Below are positions 34,466-44,250 of a stretch of DNA of 64,000 bases, in pieces. Every line of letters starts with the position of its first letter. Position 1 is the stretch's first letter. A program made the position numbers and the translations under genes. The notes under the pieces are model-generated. The model was not told where the DNA came from. It saw only the letters and a program-made list of their open reading frames with translations, and made no database searches. Origin of the DNA: Sanguibacter gelidistatuariae (lineage in GTDB: Bacteria; Actinomycetota; Actinomycetes; Actinomycetales; Cellulomonadaceae); the NCBI RefSeq assembly GCF_900096585.1, contig NZ_FMYH01000007.1, positions 124,001 to 188,000 on the forward strand, written 5' to 3'.

Positions 34466-35446
34466 GTGTGGTATCTCCTGCGCAAGCTTGGCTTGCTGCT
34501 CCTGACGGCGTGGGCCGCGATCACGCTGAACTTCCTGCTGCCGCGGCTCATGCCCGGCACCCCGGCTGACGCGGCCATCGCGAAGCTCGCGCAGAACGGC
34601 CCGGTCGACCCCGCGACCCGCGCGGCCATCGAGGCCCAGCTCGGCGTCCCGACCGGTGACGTCTGGTCGCAGTACATCCAATACCTCGGCAACGTGTTCC
34701 GCCTCGACTTCGGGGTCTCGTACACATTCTTCCCGCAGAGCGTCTCTTCGCTCATCATGAATGCGCTTCCGTGGACGCTCGTCATGGTCGGCCTCGTGAC
34801 GGTCGTCGCGTTCATCTGCGGAACCCTTCTCGGAGTGCTCGCCGCCTGGAAGCGCGGGACCTGGCTCGACACGCTGCCCACCCTCGGCGGCACGTTCACG
34901 TCGGCCTTCCCCTACTTCTGGACCGCGCTCCTGCTGGTCTTCTTCCTCGGGTACCAGCTCAAGTGGTTCCCCACCTCGGGGGCCTACGGACGCGAGTCCA
35001 CCCCGAACATGTCGCTCGCCTTCGTCTCCGACGCGATCGGCCACGCGTGGCTGCCCGCGATCACGATCCTCATCACCTCCCTGGGCGGGTGGATCCTGGG
35101 CATGCGCAACAACATGATCAACACCCTCGGCGACGACTATGTGACCTTCGCCGAGGCGAACGGTCTGCGCAGCCACACCGTGGCGATCAAGTACGCGGCC
35201 CGCAACGCGATCCTGCCGAACCTCACCGGATTCGGTCTTGCCCTCGGTGGCGTCGTCGGCGGCTCCCTGCTCGTGGAGCAGGTGTTCAACTACCCCGGCG
35301 TCGGCTATCTGCTCTACAACGCGGTGACCAACCAAGACTTCCCGCTCATGCAGGCCCTGTTCCTCATGATCACGATCAGCGTGCTCCTGGCGAACTTCTT
35401 TGTCGACATCTTGTACGGACTCTTGGATCCGAGGACACGCCGATGA
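34466..35446 (+). CDS. ABC transporter permease, DppB type (module 1)
   Basis: A 326-residue inner-membrane permease with about six helices. It begins WYLLRKLGLLLLTAWAAITLNFLLPRLMPG, the typical OppB/DppB N-terminus, and has the ATPase-contact loop TFAEANGLRSHTVAIKYAARN near residue 230. The GTG at 34466 follows the post-binding-protein hairpin. It forms the channel with the next permease and overlaps its start by 4 bp (ATGA). It is the first of a coupled series of membrane and ATPase genes. Confidence 0.9.
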   Translation: MWYLLRKLGLLLLTAWAAITLNFLLPRLMPGTPADAAIAKLAQNGPVDPATRAAIEAQLGVPTGDVWSQYIQYLGNVFRLDFGVSYTFFPQSVSSLIMNALPWTLVMVGLVTVVAFICGTLLGVLAAWKRGTWLDTLPTLGGTFTSAFPYFWTALLLVFFLGYQLKWFPTSGAYGRESTPNMSLAFVSDAIGHAWLPAITILITSLGGWILGMRNNMINTLGDDYVTFAEANGLRSHTVAIKYAARNAILPNLTGFGLALGGVVGGSLLVEQVFNYPGVGYLLYNAVTNQDFPLMQALFLMITISVLLANFFVDILYGLLDPRTRR

Positions 35447-36414
35447 CCGTTCCAGCGAATCTCCCGGAGCCCACGGGCTCAACACCCCCTTACCTGACGC
35501 CCGCGGGGGCCGACGGCTCGACGGTCGTCCCGCCAGCCCGCGGACCGGCCTCGCCGCTGCGGGTCATCTCCCGCGGGGCCTCGACGATCTGGAGCAACAA
35601 GAAGGCCCGGATCGGCGTCGTCGTGCTGGCCGTCTTTGTCCTCATGGCGGTCTTCGCGCCGCTCATCGCGCCCTACGGCGCGACCGAGAACGGCTTCGGG
35701 CGCAACCAGGCGCCGTCGGGCGCGCACTGGTTCGGCACGACCGCGGCCGGTGAGGACGTCTTCTCCCAGGTGGTCTTCGGTGCACGGATCTCCGTGCTCG
35801 TCGGCTTCATCGCCGGGTTCCTCTCGACGCTCATCGCGGTCGTCGTCGGCCTGTCGTGGGGCTACATCCGCGGTCCGCTCGCCGACGTCATCAACTTCGT
35901 CGTCAACCTCGTGCTCGTCATCCCGGGGCTGCCGCTCATGATCGTCATCGCGGCCTACCTGCAGAACGGCGGCATGACGATGATCATCTTCGTCGTCGTG
36001 CTGACCGGCTGGGCGTACGGGGCGCGTGTGCTGCGCTCCCAGACGCAGTCCATCCGCGGTCGTGACTTCATCACCGCGGCGCAGTTCTCCGGAGACGGCG
36101 CGGCCCGCATCGTCTTCCGCGAGATCCTGCCGAACATGACCTCGCTCATCACCGGCAGCTTCTTCGGTGCCGCGACGTCGGCGATCCTCGCGGAGTCGGG
36201 CCTGTCCTTCCTCGGGATCGGCGACACGACGACCGTGAGCTGGGGCTCCATGCTCTTCTGGGCCTCGAACTCCAACGCGCTGCTCACCGGGCAGTGGGTG
36301 CTGCTCTTCGCACCCGGCCTGTGCATCGCGCTGCTCGCCACGTCGCTCACCCTCATCAACTTCGGGGTGGACGGACTGTCCAACCCCCGCCTACGGGAAG
36401 GATCTGGACGATGA
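35443..36414 (+). CDS. ABC transporter permease, DppC type (module 1)
   Basis: A 323-residue permease. A Pro/Thr-rich cytoplasmic tail (first 45 residues) precedes the helix IGVVVLAVFVLMAVFAPLIAPYG. The DppC hallmark HWFGTTAAGEDVFSQVVFGARIS follows near residue 103, and the ATPase-contact loop RGRDFITAAQFSGDGAARIVFRE near 205. Both ends overlap neighbouring genes by 4 bp, so permeases and ATPase are translated as a chain. With the DppB-type partner it forms the translocation path for the module 1 ligand. Confidence 0.9.
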   Translation: MTVPANLPEPTGSTPPYLTPAGADGSTVVPPARGPASPLRVISRGASTIWSNKKARIGVVVLAVFVLMAVFAPLIAPYGATENGFGRNQAPSGAHWFGTTAAGEDVFSQVVFGARISVLVGFIAGFLSTLIAVVVGLSWGYIRGPLADVINFVVNLVLVIPGLPLMIVIAAYLQNGGMTMIIFVVVLTGWAYGARVLRSQTQSIRGRDFITAAQFSGDGAARIVFREILPNMTSLITGSFFGAATSAILAESGLSFLGIGDTTTVSWGSMLFWASNSNALLTGQWVLLFAPGLCIALLATSLTLINFGVDGLSNPRLREGSGR

Positions 36415-38153
36415 GCCTGCTCGAGGTCAACAACCTGTCGGTCGTCTACGAACCGCGCGGCGCCGAGCCGACCTACGCGGTCAAGAACGCCTCCTTCTCC
36501 CTCGAGCGCGGCGAGTTCGTCGGCCTCGTGGGGGAGTCGGGCTCCGGGAAGTCGACCCTCGGCTTCGCGGTCACCCGTCTCGCCAAGGCGCCGGCCCGCA
36601 TCTCGGAGGGCACGATCCTCTTCGACGGCCGCGACATCGCGAGCATGAAGGAGGAGGAGCTGCGCAAGCAGCGCCAGGGCGGCTTCGCGATGGTGCTGCA
36701 GTCGGGCATGAACGCGCTCAACCCGGTGCGCTCGATCCGCAAGCACTTCGGCGACATCTTCGCCGCGCACGGCCACGTGCCCAAGAGCAAGCGGCTCGCG
36801 CGTGCCTACGATCTCGTCGAGAAGGTCGAGCTGCCCCGCACGGTCCTCGACCGCTTCCCCGGTGAGCTCTCGGGCGGCATGCGACAGCGCGTCTCGATCG
36901 CCCTCGCGCTCTCGCTCGAGCCCCAGCTCATGGTCTTCGACGAGCCGACCACCGCGCTCGACGTCCTCGTCCAGCACGCCGTCATGGGCACCATCCGGGA
37001 GCTGCAGAAGTCCGAGAACTTCACGGCGCTGCTGATCAGCCACGACCTCGGCATCGTCCTGGAGTCGACGTCGCGGGTCATGGTCATGAGCGAGGGCGTC
37101 ATCGTCGAGGACGGGACGTCCCAGCAGATCCTGCAGTCCCCGCAGCACGCGTACACGCAGATGCTGCTCAGCCACTACGCCGACCCGCGCGCCGAGGTCG
37201 TCGAGGTGCCGGGGCTCGTCGTGCGCGGCTCGACGATCTCGACGACCGGGCACAGCTCGGTCGCCGAAGCCGTCGACGCCGCCTCGCCGGCGCACAGCGC
37301 GACGGCGACCGGTGCGCCCACGGCGCCCGCCCGGCGTCGGGCAGGGCGGCCTGAGGCCACCGCGATCGTGGTCGACGACGTCACCAAGGTCTATCCGCCG
37401 CCGCGCCGCGGCCAGGACCCGGTCACGGCCGTCGACCACGTCTCCTTCACCCTCGAGCAGGGCCAGTCCATGGCCCTGGTCGGCGCGAGCGGCTCGGGCA
37501 AGTCGACCCTCGCCAAGCTTGTCACCGGCGTCGAGCGTCCGACGTCGGGCGCGATCCACTTCGGTGACGCCCGGGTCGACAAGCTGCGCCGCAAGGGGCT
37601 GCGCGAGCTGCGCCGGGAGGTGCAGATGGTCTTCCAGGACCCGTACTCCGCGCTCAACCCGCTGCACACGGTCGAGTACGCGCTCATGCGACCCGTCCTC
37701 AACTACACCGGGCTGCGCGGGGTCGCGGCGCGCACCCGCGTCCTGGAGCTCCTGGACACGGTGGGCCTGACGCCCGTCGAGCAGTTCGCGGCGAAGCTCC
37801 CGCACCAGCTCTCCGGCGGGCAGCGTCAGCGGGTGGTCATCGCCCGGGCGCTCGCCTGCGACCCGCAGGTGATCATCGCGGACGAACCCGTCTCGATGCT
37901 CGACGTGTCGCTGCGCGCCGGCGTGCTCGCGCTCCTGGACGACCTGCGGGTCACCTTCGGCGTCTCGATGCTCTACATCACCCACGACCTGCTCTCCGCA
38001 CGCCTGGTGACCGACCAGATCATGGTCCTCAACCAGGGCCGGGTCGTGGAGTCCGGGCAGACCGCACAGGTGCTCCGGTTCCCCGAGGACCCCTACACGA
38101 TGGAGCTGCTCGAGGCGATCCCGCAGCCCCAGCGCGCGGGGACCGGGCGATGA
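36411..38153 (+). CDS. ABC transporter ATPase with two fused nucleotide-binding domains (module 1)
   Basis: A 580-residue fusion of DppD- and DppF-like ATPases. Domain 1 has Walker A GESGSGKSTL near residue 42, signature LSGGMRQRV and Walker B LMVFDEPTTALD. A linker of low complexity lies at about 270-315. Domain 2 has GASGSGKSTLAKL near 358, LSGGQRQRVVIA and QVIIADEPVSMLD. One polypeptide therefore supplies both ATP sites. The start overlaps the permease stop. The GH1 gene begins 64 bp downstream, so the glycosidases probably share the message. Confidence 0.92.
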   Translation: MSLLEVNNLSVVYEPRGAEPTYAVKNASFSLERGEFVGLVGESGSGKSTLGFAVTRLAKAPARISEGTILFDGRDIASMKEEELRKQRQGGFAMVLQSGMNALNPVRSIRKHFGDIFAAHGHVPKSKRLARAYDLVEKVELPRTVLDRFPGELSGGMRQRVSIALALSLEPQLMVFDEPTTALDVLVQHAVMGTIRELQKSENFTALLISHDLGIVLESTSRVMVMSEGVIVEDGTSQQILQSPQHAYTQMLLSHYADPRAEVVEVPGLVVRGSTISTTGHSSVAEAVDAASPAHSATATGAPTAPARRRAGRPEATAIVVDDVTKVYPPPRRGQDPVTAVDHVSFTLEQGQSMALVGASGSGKSTLAKLVTGVERPTSGAIHFGDARVDKLRRKGLRELRREVQMVFQDPYSALNPLHTVEYALMRPVLNYTGLRGVAARTRVLELLDTVGLTPVEQFAAKLPHQLSGGQRQRVVIARALACDPQVIIADEPVSMLDVSLRAGVLALLDDLRVTFGVSMLYITHDLLSARLVTDQIMVLNQGRVVESGQTAQVLRFPEDPYTMELLEAIPQPQRAGTGR

Positions 38154-38217
38154 CCGGCGCGCCCTGACGGCCCTGGCTTTTCTGACTGCACCGCCCCCAC
38201 AACCAAGCGAGGCACAC

Positions 38218-39387
38218 ATGCTGCACTTCCCGGAAGGATTCCACTGGGGATCCGCGACCGCCGCCCACCAGATCGAGGGCAACAACGTCAGCTCCGACTG
38301 GTGGCGCCGCGAGCACCTCACCGGCTCCACGATCGCCGAGCCCAGCCTCGACGCCTGCGACAGCTACCACCGCTTCCGCGAGGACATGCAGGTGCTCGTC
38401 GACGCCGGCTTGAGCATGTACCGCTTCTCGATCGAGTGGGCCCGCATCGAGCCCGAGAAGGGCTTCGTCTCCCAGGCGGAGCTCGCCCACTACCGCCGGA
38501 TGGTCCTCGCAGCCCGCGAGCTCGGCCTCGAGCCGATGATCACGCTGCACCACTTCACCATCCCGCAGTGGTTCGAGGACGAGGGCGGGTGGCGTGCGCC
38601 CGACGCCGTCGAGCGCTTCGCCTTCTACACCCAGACCGTGCTCCCTGTCCTGGAGGGCGTGGAGTGGGTGTGCACGATCAACGAGCCGAACATGGTCGCG
38701 ATGATGGCCGGCGGCGACGGCCAGGGCACGACCCTGCAGGCCTTCGGCCAGCCCGGACCCGACGTCAACGTCGCACAGACCCTGCTCGAGGCCCACCGCG
38801 CCTGCCGGGCTGTGCTCGCGGAGGCGGGCGACTTCCGCACCGGCTGGACGGTCGCCACCCAGGACTTCCAGCCCGAGCCCGGCTGCGAGGAGATCGCCCG
38901 CGACTACGGTTACCACCGCGACGCCTGGTACCTCGAGATGGCCGCCGGCGACGACTGGGTCGGCGTGCAGGCGTACACCCGCACGAAGATCGGCCCCGAG
39001 GGGCCGCTGCCGATCGCCGACGGCGCGGAGCTGACCCTGACCGGCTGGGAGTTCTACCCGCGCGCCCTCGAGGACGGCATCCGCCTGTCCCACGAGATGG
39101 CACCGGGGGTGCCCGTCTTCGTCACAGAGAACGGCATCGCGACCGACGACGACACCCGCCGGGTGGCCTACATGCAGGGCGCGCTCGAGGGCCTGCACCG
39201 GGCGATCACCGACGGGATCACGGTGGAGGGCTTCCTGTATTGGAGCCTGCTCGACAACTACGAGTGGGGTTCCTACGGCCCGACCTTCGGCCTGGTGAGC
39301 GTGGACCGCACGACCTTCGTGCGGACCGTCAAGCCCAGCGCCCGCTGGTTGGGCGACGTCGCGGCGGCCAACGCGCTCGCCGTCTGA
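38218..39387 (+). CDS. GH1 family beta-glycosidase
   Basis: A 389-residue family 1 glycoside hydrolase, shorter than the usual 440-470. The N-terminal signature FPEGFHWGSATAAHQIEG, the acid/base Glu156 (TINEPN) and the nucleophile Glu304 (VTENG) are all present, as is the C-terminal LLDNYEWGSYGPTFGLV aglycone-site region. There is no signal peptide, so it acts on imported beta-glycosides such as beta-gluco-oligosaccharides. It stands between the module 1 ATPase and the GH94-type phosphorylase gene, 48 bp before the latter. Confidence 0.92.
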   Translation: MLHFPEGFHWGSATAAHQIEGNNVSSDWWRREHLTGSTIAEPSLDACDSYHRFREDMQVLVDAGLSMYRFSIEWARIEPEKGFVSQAELAHYRRMVLAARELGLEPMITLHHFTIPQWFEDEGGWRAPDAVERFAFYTQTVLPVLEGVEWVCTINEPNMVAMMAGGDGQGTTLQAFGQPGPDVNVAQTLLEAHRACRAVLAEAGDFRTGWTVATQDFQPEPGCEEIARDYGYHRDAWYLEMAAGDDWVGVQAYTRTKIGPEGPLPIADGAELTLTGWEFYPRALEDGIRLSHEMAPGVPVFVTENGIATDDDTRRVAYMQGALEGLHRAITDGITVEGFLYWSLLDNYEWGSYGPTFGLVSVDRTTFVRTVKPSARWLGDVAAANALAV

Positions 39388-39435
39388 CCTGCTCTGCCGT
39401 ACTCGCACTCCGACACCTGACTCGAGGGATTCACC

Positions 39436-42400
39436 GTGACCACGCACACCGCCCACCCGTCCGCCACCGACCCTGCCGCGGCAGCCACGGTCCTGCCTGC
39501 CCCGTGCAGCCCCATGAGACCCGCGCCGACGGCGGCGGTGCTCGAGGCGGGGACGACCCGCATCGAGCTCTCGGTGGCCGGTGACGTGCGTGCCATCACC
39601 CGCGGGGAGTCGATGCTGGTCAACCAGTACGTGCCGAGCGAGCACGACGCCATGGTGGGCGGGGTGTTCCTGCGCCGCCACGGCCTGGACGCCTCGGGCG
39701 CCCGCGTCGTCGAGGGCGCGCCGCTCGTCGGCGGACGCGCGGCCGGCACCTTCGCCGCGAGTCCGGCCGGCGCACGCTGGTCGGGTCAAGTGCTCGGGGC
39801 CAGCTACGCGGTGACCCTCACCCTCGATCCGAGCGGTGAGCTGTGGGTGTGGCGGATCGACCTCAAGGCCGCGGAGCCCGAGTCGGCAGGCACCGTCTAC
39901 GATGTCGTCTTCGCCCAGGACCTGGCCCTGGCCCCCGTCGCGACGGCCGTCAACAACGAGCCCTACGTGAGCCAGTACATCGTGCACCACGTGCTCGACG
40001 ACGCCCGGGCCGGGTCCGTCGTCGCCAGCCGGCAGACCATGGCGACCGCGCCCGTGCTGCCGCTCGCGGTGACCGCTCTTGTCGAGGGCGCCCGCGCGCA
40101 CCTCACCGACGGGTTCTCCTTCTACGGCCTCGACGCGAAGGCCGACGGCCGCGCCCATGGCCTCGACGTGCCCGACTGGGACTCGCTCGTCTACCAGTAC
40201 GAGTTCGCCCTCCCGGTCCTGCTCGGACCCGAGGTCGACCTCACCGCCCCGCGCACGGTGCACGCGGTGACGGCCGTCGTCGTGGACTACCGCGGCGAGC
40301 TCGGCGACGCCCTCGACGCCGTGCCCGGGCTGCTCGACCGCGCGGTCGCGCTCGCCGCCAGCGTGCCCGACGCCGCGCCGTCCGCCTTTGAGGCCGCCGC
40401 GCCCCACGCGTCGTCGCGCTCCCTGCTCGTGTCAGCTCCGCTGCTCTCCGGCCGCGACCTCTCCGACGCCGAGCTCACCGCCCTCGGGGCCGCGTCGGCG
40501 CACTCCGACGCGTCGTCCTGGGTCCTCCAGCCCGAGCGCGACCCTGCCGGGCGCCTGCTGTCCTTCTTCACCCCGGACGCCACGCACGTCGTCAGTCGCG
40601 CCAAGGAGCTCGCGGTCGAGCGGCCGCACGGGCACGTCCTCAAGGCCGGCTCCGACGTCGCACCCAACGACAACATCCTCTCCGCGACCGCCTATGCCTA
40701 CGGGGTCTTCGCCTCGCACGTCGTCGTCGGCAACACGACCTCGAACCGCTTCGTCTCCGTCCAGCGAAACCACCTCAACCTGTTGCGCTCCTCGGGGGTG
40801 CGCGCCCTCGTGCGCGCCGGTGACCGGTGGCAGCTGCTCGGCGTGCCCTCCGCCCTCCTCCTCGACCTCGGCGGCGTCCGCTGGGTCTACGCGACCGAGC
40901 ACGGTCGCATCGAGGTGCGCACGACGGCGAGCCACGACGGCCGCGCCATCGAGGTTCGTATCGACTCCGAGCGCCCGCTCGACGTCATCCTCACGGCAGA
41001 CATCGAGCTCGGCGAGCAGTCCTGGACCGCGACCCGAGCTCTCGACGGCCGCGCCCTCGTCTACGCCGCGGACGTCGGGACCGACGTCGCCGAGCACTGC
41101 CCCGATCTCGTCTACGTGCTGGCCAGCGCGGCCGGGCGGCTCGGCGACGACGCGGCGCTCTTCGCCGACGGGCGGTCCCGCGGCACGGGCCTGACCACGG
41201 TGGCCTTCGAGGCGACGACGTCGGCCTCGCTCGTGCTCACCGGCGACCTCGACGGCGCGGTGAGCGCCTTGTCCCTCGCCGAGGGCGTGCTCACCAGCCC
41301 GCTCGACGTCGACGCCGAGCTTGCTGCGCACCGCGGCTACATCGCGGACTACACGCGCAACCTGCGGGTCGAGGGCGAGGGCCGCCTCGCCGAGGTCAAC
41401 CTCCTGCTGCCGTGGTTCACGCAGAACGCGCTCGTGCACTTCCTCGTGCCGCACGGCCTCGAGCAGTACTCCGGTGCGGCCTGGGGCACGCGCGACGTCT
41501 GCCAGGGCCCGCTCGAGCTCAACCTCGCCTTCGGCCACTTCGACGCGGCGGGCGACATCGTCCGCCGGGTGTTCGCCCACCAGCTCCCCGACGGCACCCT
41601 GCCGCAGTGGTTCATGTTCGACGCCTACCGCGAGCGGTACTCCGACGAGGCCCACGGCGACGTCGTCGTCTGGCCCCTCATGGCGCTCGGGGAGTACCTG
41701 TCGGCGACCGGCGACACGACGATCCTCGACGTCGAGGTGCCGTTCTGGGACGGCGAGCTGCGCCGCCCAGGCACCCGCACGGCGCCCATCGCCGACCACG
41801 TGCGTGCCTCCCTGGACTACATCCGCAGCCACCGCGCCCCCGGGACCGAGCTGCTCTCCTACGGTGAGGGCGACTGGGACGACACCCTCCAGCCCGCCCA
41901 GGCCTCGATGAGCCGCGAGATGGCCTCCGCCTGGACCGTGGCCCTGCTGTTCCAGGCGGCGAGCACCCTCGACGCCCAGCTGCGCGGGACTGCGCACGAC
42001 GCGCTCGCAGCCGAGCTCGCGGCCGAGGCGGGGACGATCGCGGCCGAGTTCACCGACCGCCTCGTGATCGACGAGGTGCTCGCCGGCTACGTCGTCTTCG
42101 CCCCCGAGGGCCCGTGGCCCGTGCTGCACCCGAGCGACGACCGGACCGGGTTGTCCTACCGGCTCATCCCGATGACCCGATCGATCATCGCCGGGCTGTT
42201 CACCCCCGAGCAGGCGCTGCACCACGAGAGCCTCGTCGAGGAGCACCTGCACTTCCCCGACGGCGTGCGCCTCATGGACCGGCCCGCACCCTTCCACGAC
42301 GGGCAGACGCGGTTCTTCCGGCGCGGGGAGCAAGCGGCGAACTTCGGCCGCGAGGTCGGGCTCATGTACACCCACGCCCACATCCGCTACACCCAGGCCC

Positions 42401-42954
42401 TCGCCACGCTGGGCCGCGAACGGCTCGTCACCGAGCTGCTGCGGATCAGCCCGGTCGGCCAGTTCGAGCGGCTGAGCACGAGCCTGCCGCGCCAGCGCAA
42501 CTGCTACTACTCCTCCTCCGACGCGGCCTTCACCGACCGCTACGACGCAGCCGCGAACTTCGACCGGCTGCGGGACGGCTCGGTCGGGGTCAAGGGCGGA
42601 TGGCGCGTGTACTCGAGCGGCCCGGGCATCTACCTGCGCCAGCTCGTGCAGAGTGCGCTCGGCCTCGTCGAGCAGGCCGGCGGGGTGGTCATTGACCCGG
42701 TCCTCGCCCTCGAGGACGACGGCCTGACGATCGGCATCGACCTCGCCGGGGCGCACCGCACGGTGCGCTTCCACATCGAGCCGGGTAGTGCCGGGGTCCG
42801 CGTGGAGGCCGACGGCAGGCTGCTGACCGGTGTCGAGACGACGGCGCACTACCGACGCGGCGGGCTCTGGGTTGCGGCGTCGGACCTCACCGGGGTCGGT
42901 GTCCTGGACGTCCACGTCGGCGTAGACCGCAGCACGCTCCTTGCCCCCCACTGA
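39436..42954 (+). CDS. GH94-type phosphorylase, possibly 1,2-beta-oligoglucan phosphorylase
   Basis: A 1172-residue protein with a beta-sandwich N-terminal half and an (alpha/alpha)6 barrel. GH94 landmarks are YSGAAWGTRDVCQGPLEL near residue 680, DGTLPQWFMFD near 720 and GEGDWDDTLQP (811-819), which corresponds to the GDWND segment with the general acid. Its length is far above cellobiose phosphorylase (about 800) and near that of 1,2-beta-oligoglucan phosphorylases of the Listeria type (about 1100). Without signal peptide and beside GH1 and an oligosaccharide importer, it probably splits imported beta-glucans with phosphate to give glucose-1-phosphate. Linkage specificity is inference. Confidence 0.72.
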   Translation: MTTHTAHPSATDPAAAATVLPAPCSPMRPAPTAAVLEAGTTRIELSVAGDVRAITRGESMLVNQYVPSEHDAMVGGVFLRRHGLDASGARVVEGAPLVGGRAAGTFAASPAGARWSGQVLGASYAVTLTLDPSGELWVWRIDLKAAEPESAGTVYDVVFAQDLALAPVATAVNNEPYVSQYIVHHVLDDARAGSVVASRQTMATAPVLPLAVTALVEGARAHLTDGFSFYGLDAKADGRAHGLDVPDWDSLVYQYEFALPVLLGPEVDLTAPRTVHAVTAVVVDYRGELGDALDAVPGLLDRAVALAASVPDAAPSAFEAAAPHASSRSLLVSAPLLSGRDLSDAELTALGAASAHSDASSWVLQPERDPAGRLLSFFTPDATHVVSRAKELAVERPHGHVLKAGSDVAPNDNILSATAYAYGVFASHVVVGNTTSNRFVSVQRNHLNLLRSSGVRALVRAGDRWQLLGVPSALLLDLGGVRWVYATEHGRIEVRTTASHDGRAIEVRIDSERPLDVILTADIELGEQSWTATRALDGRALVYAADVGTDVAEHCPDLVYVLASAAGRLGDDAALFADGRSRGTGLTTVAFEATTSASLVLTGDLDGAVSALSLAEGVLTSPLDVDAELAAHRGYIADYTRNLRVEGEGRLAEVNLLLPWFTQNALVHFLVPHGLEQYSGAAWGTRDVCQGPLELNLAFGHFDAAGDIVRRVFAHQLPDGTLPQWFMFDAYRERYSDEAHGDVVVWPLMALGEYLSATGDTTILDVEVPFWDGELRRPGTRTAPIADHVRASLDYIRSHRAPGTELLSYGEGDWDDTLQPAQASMSREMASAWTVALLFQAASTLDAQLRGTAHDALAAELAAEAGTIAAEFTDRLVIDEVLAGYVVFAPEGPWPVLHPSDDRTGLSYRLIPMTRSIIAGLFTPEQALHHESLVEEHLHFPDGVRLMDRPAPFHDGQTRFFRRGEQAANFGREVGLMYTHAHIRYTQALATLGRERLVTELLRISPVGQFERLSTSLPRQRNCYYSSSDAAFTDRYDAAANFDRLRDGSVGVKGGWRVYSSGPGIYLRQLVQSALGLVEQAGGVVIDPVLALEDDGLTIGIDLAGAHRTVRFHIEPGSAGVRVEADGRLLTGVETTAHYRRGGLWVAASDLTGVGVLDVHVGVDRSTLLAPH

Positions 42955-43040
42955 GAGGCCGCTGGTGCGAGAGCGGTGCCACGTGCGCGCTCTGCCCGCC
43001 GCGCAGGAGGTTAAGGTGATGCCCGACGAAGGGTTGAGGG

Positions 43041-44036
43041 ATGCCAGCCAGACGCGTGACCGCCCGGGACGTAGCCAGGCATGCCGGGGTGTCGCAGAGC
43101 ACTGTGAGCTACGTGCTCAACGACACCCCGAACCAGACGTTCCCGGAGACCACGCGTGCCAAGGTGCGGCAGGCCGCGAGGGAGCTGGGGTACACGCCGT
43201 CGGCGGCAGCGCGGGCTCTGCGTCGGGGAACGAGCGAGTCAGTCCTCATCGTCCTGCCCGACGCGCCCGTGGGTGAGAACTTCGCGCGGGTGATCGAGTC
43301 CATCACCGAGGTCGTCGAGCCGCACGGCTACAGCGTCGTCTACCGGCGGCAGAAGGATGCCCGCTCGCTCTCGTCGCTGTGGCACGAGCTCATGCCGGCC
43401 GCGATCGCCAACCTCGCCGCCTTCACCATCGAAGAGCGAGAAAAGATCGAGCAGGCCGGCATCCCCGTCGTCGCCTCGAGTCTTGACATCGGCGACCCGC
43501 AAGCGCTCAGCGTCCCCCAGATGCTTGTGGGTCGGATGCACGTGAAGCACCTCGTCGAGCGTGGTCACACGCGGATCGCGTTCGCCGCCTCGGCCGACCC
43601 CATGGTCGGGGAGTTCCTGACCCGCCGACTGGAGGGAGTACGTGCCGAGTGCGAGGAACGAGGGCTGCCCGCCCCCATCGTCGTCGCCGTCCCGCTGGAC
43701 GAGGACGCTGCAGCACGGGCGGTCAGCGAGCTCGTCGAGGGGCCCGATCCGGTCACCGCCGTCTCCGCCTACAACGATGAGGTCGCGTTCGCGATCCTCG
43801 CGGGCATGCGCTGCCACGGCCTCTGTGCCCCAGACGACCTCGCCGTGATCGGCGTCGACAACATCTCCTTGGCGCAGTTCGCTGTCCCTCCGCTGACCAC
43901 GGTTGACATCCACGCGGACGCCATCGGCCGCAGGGTGGGTCGACTGCTCCTGGGGCGCCTGAAACCAGAGCTCGCTCTCGCTATGGCGGAGACGCCCGAG
44001 GTGCCCGTAGACCTTGTGCTTCGCCGCAGCACCTGA
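43041..44036 (+). CDS. LacI-family regulator of import module 2
   Basis: A 331-residue LacI-type repressor. The helix-turn-helix TARDVARHAGVSQSTVSYVL starts at residue 7 and the hinge SAAARALRRGTSESVLIVLP follows. The sensor domain contains HLVERGHTRIAFAAS and DDLAVIGVDNISLAQFAVPPLTT. The ATG at 43041 has GAAGGG 7 bases upstream. It is placed between the GH94 gene of module 1 and the binding-protein gene of module 2. A 13-bp tandem repeat just before the latter is its probable target. Effector unknown, perhaps a galactoside or xyloside. Confidence 0.87.
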   Translation: MPARRVTARDVARHAGVSQSTVSYVLNDTPNQTFPETTRAKVRQAARELGYTPSAAARALRRGTSESVLIVLPDAPVGENFARVIESITEVVEPHGYSVVYRRQKDARSLSSLWHELMPAAIANLAAFTIEEREKIEQAGIPVVASSLDIGDPQALSVPQMLVGRMHVKHLVERGHTRIAFAASADPMVGEFLTRRLEGVRAECEERGLPAPIVVAVPLDEDAAARAVSELVEGPDPVTAVSAYNDEVAFAILAGMRCHGLCAPDDLAVIGVDNISLAQFAVPPLTTVDIHADAIGRRVGRLLLGRLKPELALAMAETPEVPVDLVLRRST

Positions 44037-44141
44037 GCCGTCCTGCCCGGTCCTGAGCCGTCCTGATCGGCCGCTGTCGGCTGCGCCGAATCTCCTTCTG
44101 ATAACGACCCTTGTCGCGACGAACATCACGCTGTACGATCG

Positions 44142-44167
44142 CTGATACGTCACACTGATACGTCACA
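44142..44167 (+). promoter_or_regulatory. tandem 13-bp direct repeat before import module 2
   Basis: CTGATACGTCACA occurs twice without a gap (44142-44154 and 44155-44167). The second copy with its flanks (ACTG...ACGT...CAGT, 44154-44169) is also a rough palindrome with a central CG. It lies 84 bp before the binding-protein ATG and 106 bp after the LacI stop, so it is a probable operator for that regulator. Confidence 0.65.
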
Positions 44168-44250
44168 GTAACTCGATGGCTCAGAACCGTTCTCCGGTTG
44201 CGTGGCACGAAGACACCCTGGTCCCCGGGGCCACATCAAAGGAGATGACC

